A DNA stretch of 6,031 bases from DATLCI01 sp046714215 (GTDB taxonomy: Bacteria > Acidobacteriota > Terriglobia > Terriglobales > Acidobacteriaceae): contig JBKKBM010000220.1 of the NCBI GenBank assembly GCA_046714215.1, positions 1-6,031 of the forward strand, read 5' to 3'. The notes beneath the pieces were generated by a model. It worked only from the letters and a program-made list of their open reading frames with translations, made no database searches and had not been told where the DNA came from. Shown one piece after another: positions 3,920 to 6,031 of the stretch. Both the position numbers and the translations under genes were made by a program. How positions within the stretch are numbered: the stretch's first letter is position 1; each line of letters begins with the position of its first letter.

Positions 3920-4678
3920 ATGGCCCTCGGTCTGGATGTGCATTATGTCAAGGACGTAAGTGTGCTTCGCGTCTCCGGGCGCATCGTCCTCGGGGACGAC
4001 CTCGCGCTGCTGGAGCAAAAGATCACTGCGGCCCTGAAAGAATCCGTGGAACTCATCATCAACCTGTCGGCGGTGGACTACGTCGACAGCAGCGGACTCG
4101 GCGCCCTCGTCCGCCACGTGACCGCCGCCCGCGCCCGGCGCAAGAAGATATCGCTGTGCGGACTCACGCCGCACGTCCGCAAGCTCTTTGACATCACCCG
4201 CGTTGCCGACCTGTTTCCCACCTACGCCACGGAGGAGGAGGCGCTCGCCGCCACCAGCAGTTCCGCCGCGGCTAACCCAGCTGCGCCGGGTCACAGCGCC
4301 GTTCCCGGTGCGCATCCAACTGCCGGGCCGCGCGTCCTCTGCATCGACGCCTCGCTCGACATGCTCGCCTATCTTCGCGGCGTGCTTCAAGCGGAGGGCT
4401 ATCAAGTTCTCAGCAGCAGCAATTTTCCCGACGCGCAACTCTTTCTGAAGTCGGCCGCCATTCTGGTCTTCGGTCCGAACCCCGTACCCTGGGCGGGAGC
4501 GCCGACTGCCACTCCGCCAGGATCCGCCGCGCCCACAACCTCCGTAGACGCGCTGCGCCAGGCCGCGCCGCAACTGCCGGCCATCTCCGTCGCACTCAAC
4601 GACGACTCCGCCGCCATGGCGCAAGACCTGCTCGCCCAGGTCAGGGCTGCGGCGAAAGATCTGCGGAGCTCAGCGTAA
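3920..4678 (+). CDS. STAS-domain protein fused to a degenerate receiver-like domain
   Basis: 252 residues, with no signal peptide or membrane segment, so cytoplasmic. Residues 4-110 form a STAS domain of the anti-sigma-factor-antagonist type (SpoIIAA/RsbV): VSGRIVLGDDLALL, ELIINLSAVDYVDSSGLGAL, KKISLCGLTPHVRKLFDITR. The DSSGLG motif places S58 (or S57) where SpoIIAA is phosphorylated by its partner kinase, so partner switching with an anti-sigma kinase is expected. Residues 111-136 are an Ala/Pro/Ser linker. Residues 137-247 begin like a receiver (RVLCIDASLDMLAYLRGVLQ), but the third strand reads ILVFGPNPV with no aspartate. It runs into a Pro/Ala/Thr-rich loop (about 188-208) where the active site should be. 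This second domain is probably a non-phosphorylatable protein-interaction module. The start has GGAG four bases upstream. No anti-sigma factor or sigma factor gene lies in the window. STAS call firm; receiver-like call moderate. Confidence 0.9.
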   Translation: MALGLDVHYVKDVSVLRVSGRIVLGDDLALLEQKITAALKESVELIINLSAVDYVDSSGLGALVRHVTAARARRKKISLCGLTPHVRKLFDITRVADLFPTYATEEEALAATSSSAAANPAAPGHSAVPGAHPTAGPRVLCIDASLDMLAYLRGVLQAEGYQVLSSSNFPDAQLFLKSAAILVFGPNPVPWAGAPTATPPGSAAPTTSVDALRQAAPQLPAISVALNDDSAAMAQDLLAQVRAAAKDLRSSA

Positions 4679-4685
4679 CCGCCTG

Positions 4686-4694
4686 TGCTACCCT
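4686..4694 (+). promoter_or_regulatory. Weak extended -10 candidate before the serine hydrolase
   Basis: TGC directly followed by TACCCT resembles an extended -10 (TGnTAnnnT) and ends ten bases before the ATG at 4705. No -35 box is visible and TACCCT matches only three of six consensus positions. Co-transcription with the STAS gene, whose stop is 26 bases upstream, is an equally good explanation. Confidence 0.2.
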
Positions 4695-4704
4695 GACCGG
4701 CGCC

Positions 4705-6027
4705 ATGAGATTCGCTGCGAAGTCGCCAAATTCCGTCAGAATCGCTCCCCTCATTCTGCTCGTCCTGCTCGCGACGGGCGCGGCATTCGGGCAAGAGAAA
4801 TCCCAGAAGGGGTCCCCGGAGAAGTCGGCAACCGCGACTTCCGCAGCCACCGCGCCCTACGCCTACCGCATACCCACCTCCGTCAACGACGGCTGGAAGA
4901 CGGCGTCGCTGGAATCGGTGGGCATGGACCGCCGTCCCATCGAAGCCATGACGGAAGCGATCCGCCGATACTCCGACTGGAACATTCACGCCGTGCTGAT
5001 CGAGCGCCACGGACGCCTCGTCTACGAGGAATACTTCGCCGGCAACGACCAGGCTTGGGGTAAGCGTCTCGGCCGCATCGCCTTCACCCGGGAGACCAAG
5101 CATGACCTCCGCTCGGTGAGCAAGAGTGTGACCTCGGCTCTGGTCGGTACGGCCCTGGCTGCGGGCAAGATCCGCTCGCTCGATCAGCCGCTGCTCGATT
5201 TCTTCCCGGAGTATGCGGACGCCCAGTATTCAGACCCAGCCAAGCCCGAACGCGCGCGCATCACGCTGCGCCATGCGCTGACCATGAGCACCGGCCTGCA
5301 GTGGGACGAGGACATCCCGTACACCGACCCGCGCAATGACGAGATCATGATGACCAACGCCAAGGACCCCACCGGCTATGTGCTCACGCGCGCTATCGTC
5401 GCCGAGCCGGGCAAGCTGTTCGAGTACAGCGGCGGCACCACGCACCTGCTGGCCGCGATCGTGCAGAAGACGACGGGTGAGCCGCTCGCCGACTACGCGC
5501 GCAAGGTGTTGTTCGCGCCGCTCGGCATCACCGACTTCGAATGGCTGGGCAACTTGGGCGGTGTCCCCGCGGCGGCTTCGGGAGTGCGACTGCGCGGGCG
5601 CGACCTCGCCAAGTTCGGTTCGCTCTACCTGCACCAGGGCAAGTGGAATGGCAAGCAGGTGCTTCCGGCGGCGTGGGTACGCGATTCGACAGCGCGCCAC
5701 ATCCAGTTGCCGACTCCCGTCAGCGCTTTCGGCACCGGCGGTTACGGATACCAGTGGTGGCACACCTGCTTGCGCACTTCGGCTGGCATCTTCGAGATGC
5801 CCACCGCCGTGGGCAACGGCCAGCAGCGCATCTACGTGCTGCGCGACCTCGACATGGTGGTGACCGTCATGGCCGGTCGCTACAACGACCCGACGGCCTC
5901 GGGTCTGCCGGGACGATTGCTGCTGGAACAGATCATCCCGGCGGTGCGTCTGAGTCAAAGACCGGCTCCGCAGTGGGATAGCAGTGCGTGCGACGCGGCG
6001 GCGGCATTTGCCATGCAGGCGAAGTAA
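4705..6027 (+). CDS. Exported class-C beta-lactamase-like serine hydrolase
   Basis: 440 residues. Residues 11-29 are a hydrophobic signal segment (IAPLILLVLLATGAAFG) with probable cleavage near Q30, followed by a Lys/Ser/Ala/Thr linker to about 50. The catalytic fold covers about 65-415. SVSK (S137 to K140) is the SxxK motif with S137 as nucleophile. Y241 in EYSGG is the second-motif tyrosine (YxN class, here Y-S-G). AVGNGQQRIYVL (368-379) sits where the KTG-like third motif is expected. RHALTMSTGLQW and GYGYQWW are characteristic of the COG1680 esterase, carboxypeptidase and 6-aminohexanoate-dimer-hydrolase group. The sequence does not decide between peptide, ester or oligomer substrates; resistance to beta-lactams should not be assumed. 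The only cysteines are C355 and C429. It starts 26 bases after the STAS gene without a clear Shine-Dalgarno and is complete, ending four bases before the window edge. Confidence 0.92.
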   Translation: MRFAAKSPNSVRIAPLILLVLLATGAAFGQEKSQKGSPEKSATATSAATAPYAYRIPTSVNDGWKTASLESVGMDRRPIEAMTEAIRRYSDWNIHAVLIERHGRLVYEEYFAGNDQAWGKRLGRIAFTRETKHDLRSVSKSVTSALVGTALAAGKIRSLDQPLLDFFPEYADAQYSDPAKPERARITLRHALTMSTGLQWDEDIPYTDPRNDEIMMTNAKDPTGYVLTRAIVAEPGKLFEYSGGTTHLLAAIVQKTTGEPLADYARKVLFAPLGITDFEWLGNLGGVPAAASGVRLRGRDLAKFGSLYLHQGKWNGKQVLPAAWVRDSTARHIQLPTPVSAFGTGGYGYQWWHTCLRTSAGIFEMPTAVGNGQQRIYVLRDLDMVVTVMAGRYNDPTASGLPGRLLLEQIIPAVRLSQRPAPQWDSSACDAAAAFAMQAK

Positions 6028-6031
6028 GTGC

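Noticed and set aside
3068..4624. A 518-codon open frame on the minus strand
   Set aside because: It lies antisense to two well-supported genes (secreted protein and STAS protein). Its product is a low-complexity Gly/Arg/Val mix with no domain, typical of the complement of GC-rich coding sequence.
5230..5958. A 242-codon minus-strand frame inside the serine hydrolase
   Set aside because: The sense frame carries SxxK, YSG and GYGYQWW motifs. The antisense product has no recognisable pattern.

Overview
The window carries seven protein-coding genes, one of them cut by the left edge, in GC-rich DNA with short intergenic gaps. I read it as a chromosomal segment from an Acidobacteriota-like bacterium. 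The reasons are inference from memory: the secreted protein at 3122-3841 resembles an uncharacterised family I associate with that phylum, and the gaps hold small palindromes and GCTGG-type heptamers of a kind I associate with its genomes. No phage, transposase, CRISPR array, tRNA or rRNA was seen. Nothing here forms an obvious new defence or mobile system. The most unusual content is two proteins with degenerate response-regulator receiver domains, and a repeat-bracketed HIT gene.

Left part (1-1620). A membrane-anchored TPR protein runs leftwards out of the window from a GTG start with a strong ribosome binding site and a good promoter. After about 350 bases without a convincing gene, a rightward gene (647-1432) encodes a long disordered Arg/Gly/Asn/Gln-rich N-terminus joined to a receiver-like domain. 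Its 3' end faces the HIT gene. The 188-base convergent gap holds a strong terminator hairpin, two further palindromes and a short heptamer repeat.

Middle (1621-3121). Two leftward genes follow one another: an RlpA-type lipoprotein with DPBB and SPOR domains (2050-2862), then a HINT-type HIT nucleotide-binding protein (1621-1962). The same palindromic repeat lies on both sides of the HIT gene. In RlpA the position of the catalytic glutamate is a glutamine. A 259-base divergent region upstream of rlpA contains its promoter, a possible tiny leader ORF and a 13-base tandem duplication.

Right part (3122-6027). Three rightward genes lie in tight succession: a secreted protein of unknown function, a STAS-domain protein (anti-sigma-factor-antagonist type) fused to a receiver-like domain without a phospho-acceptor, and an exported class-C beta-lactamase-like serine hydrolase that ends just inside the window. 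Gaps of 78 and 26 bases and a perfect TATAAT before the STAS gene suggest one or two transcription units. Functionally the window mixes envelope genes (RlpA, secreted protein, serine hydrolase, TPR anchor) with signalling-like proteins (STAS/receiver, R/G-rich receiver). No single pathway ties them together.
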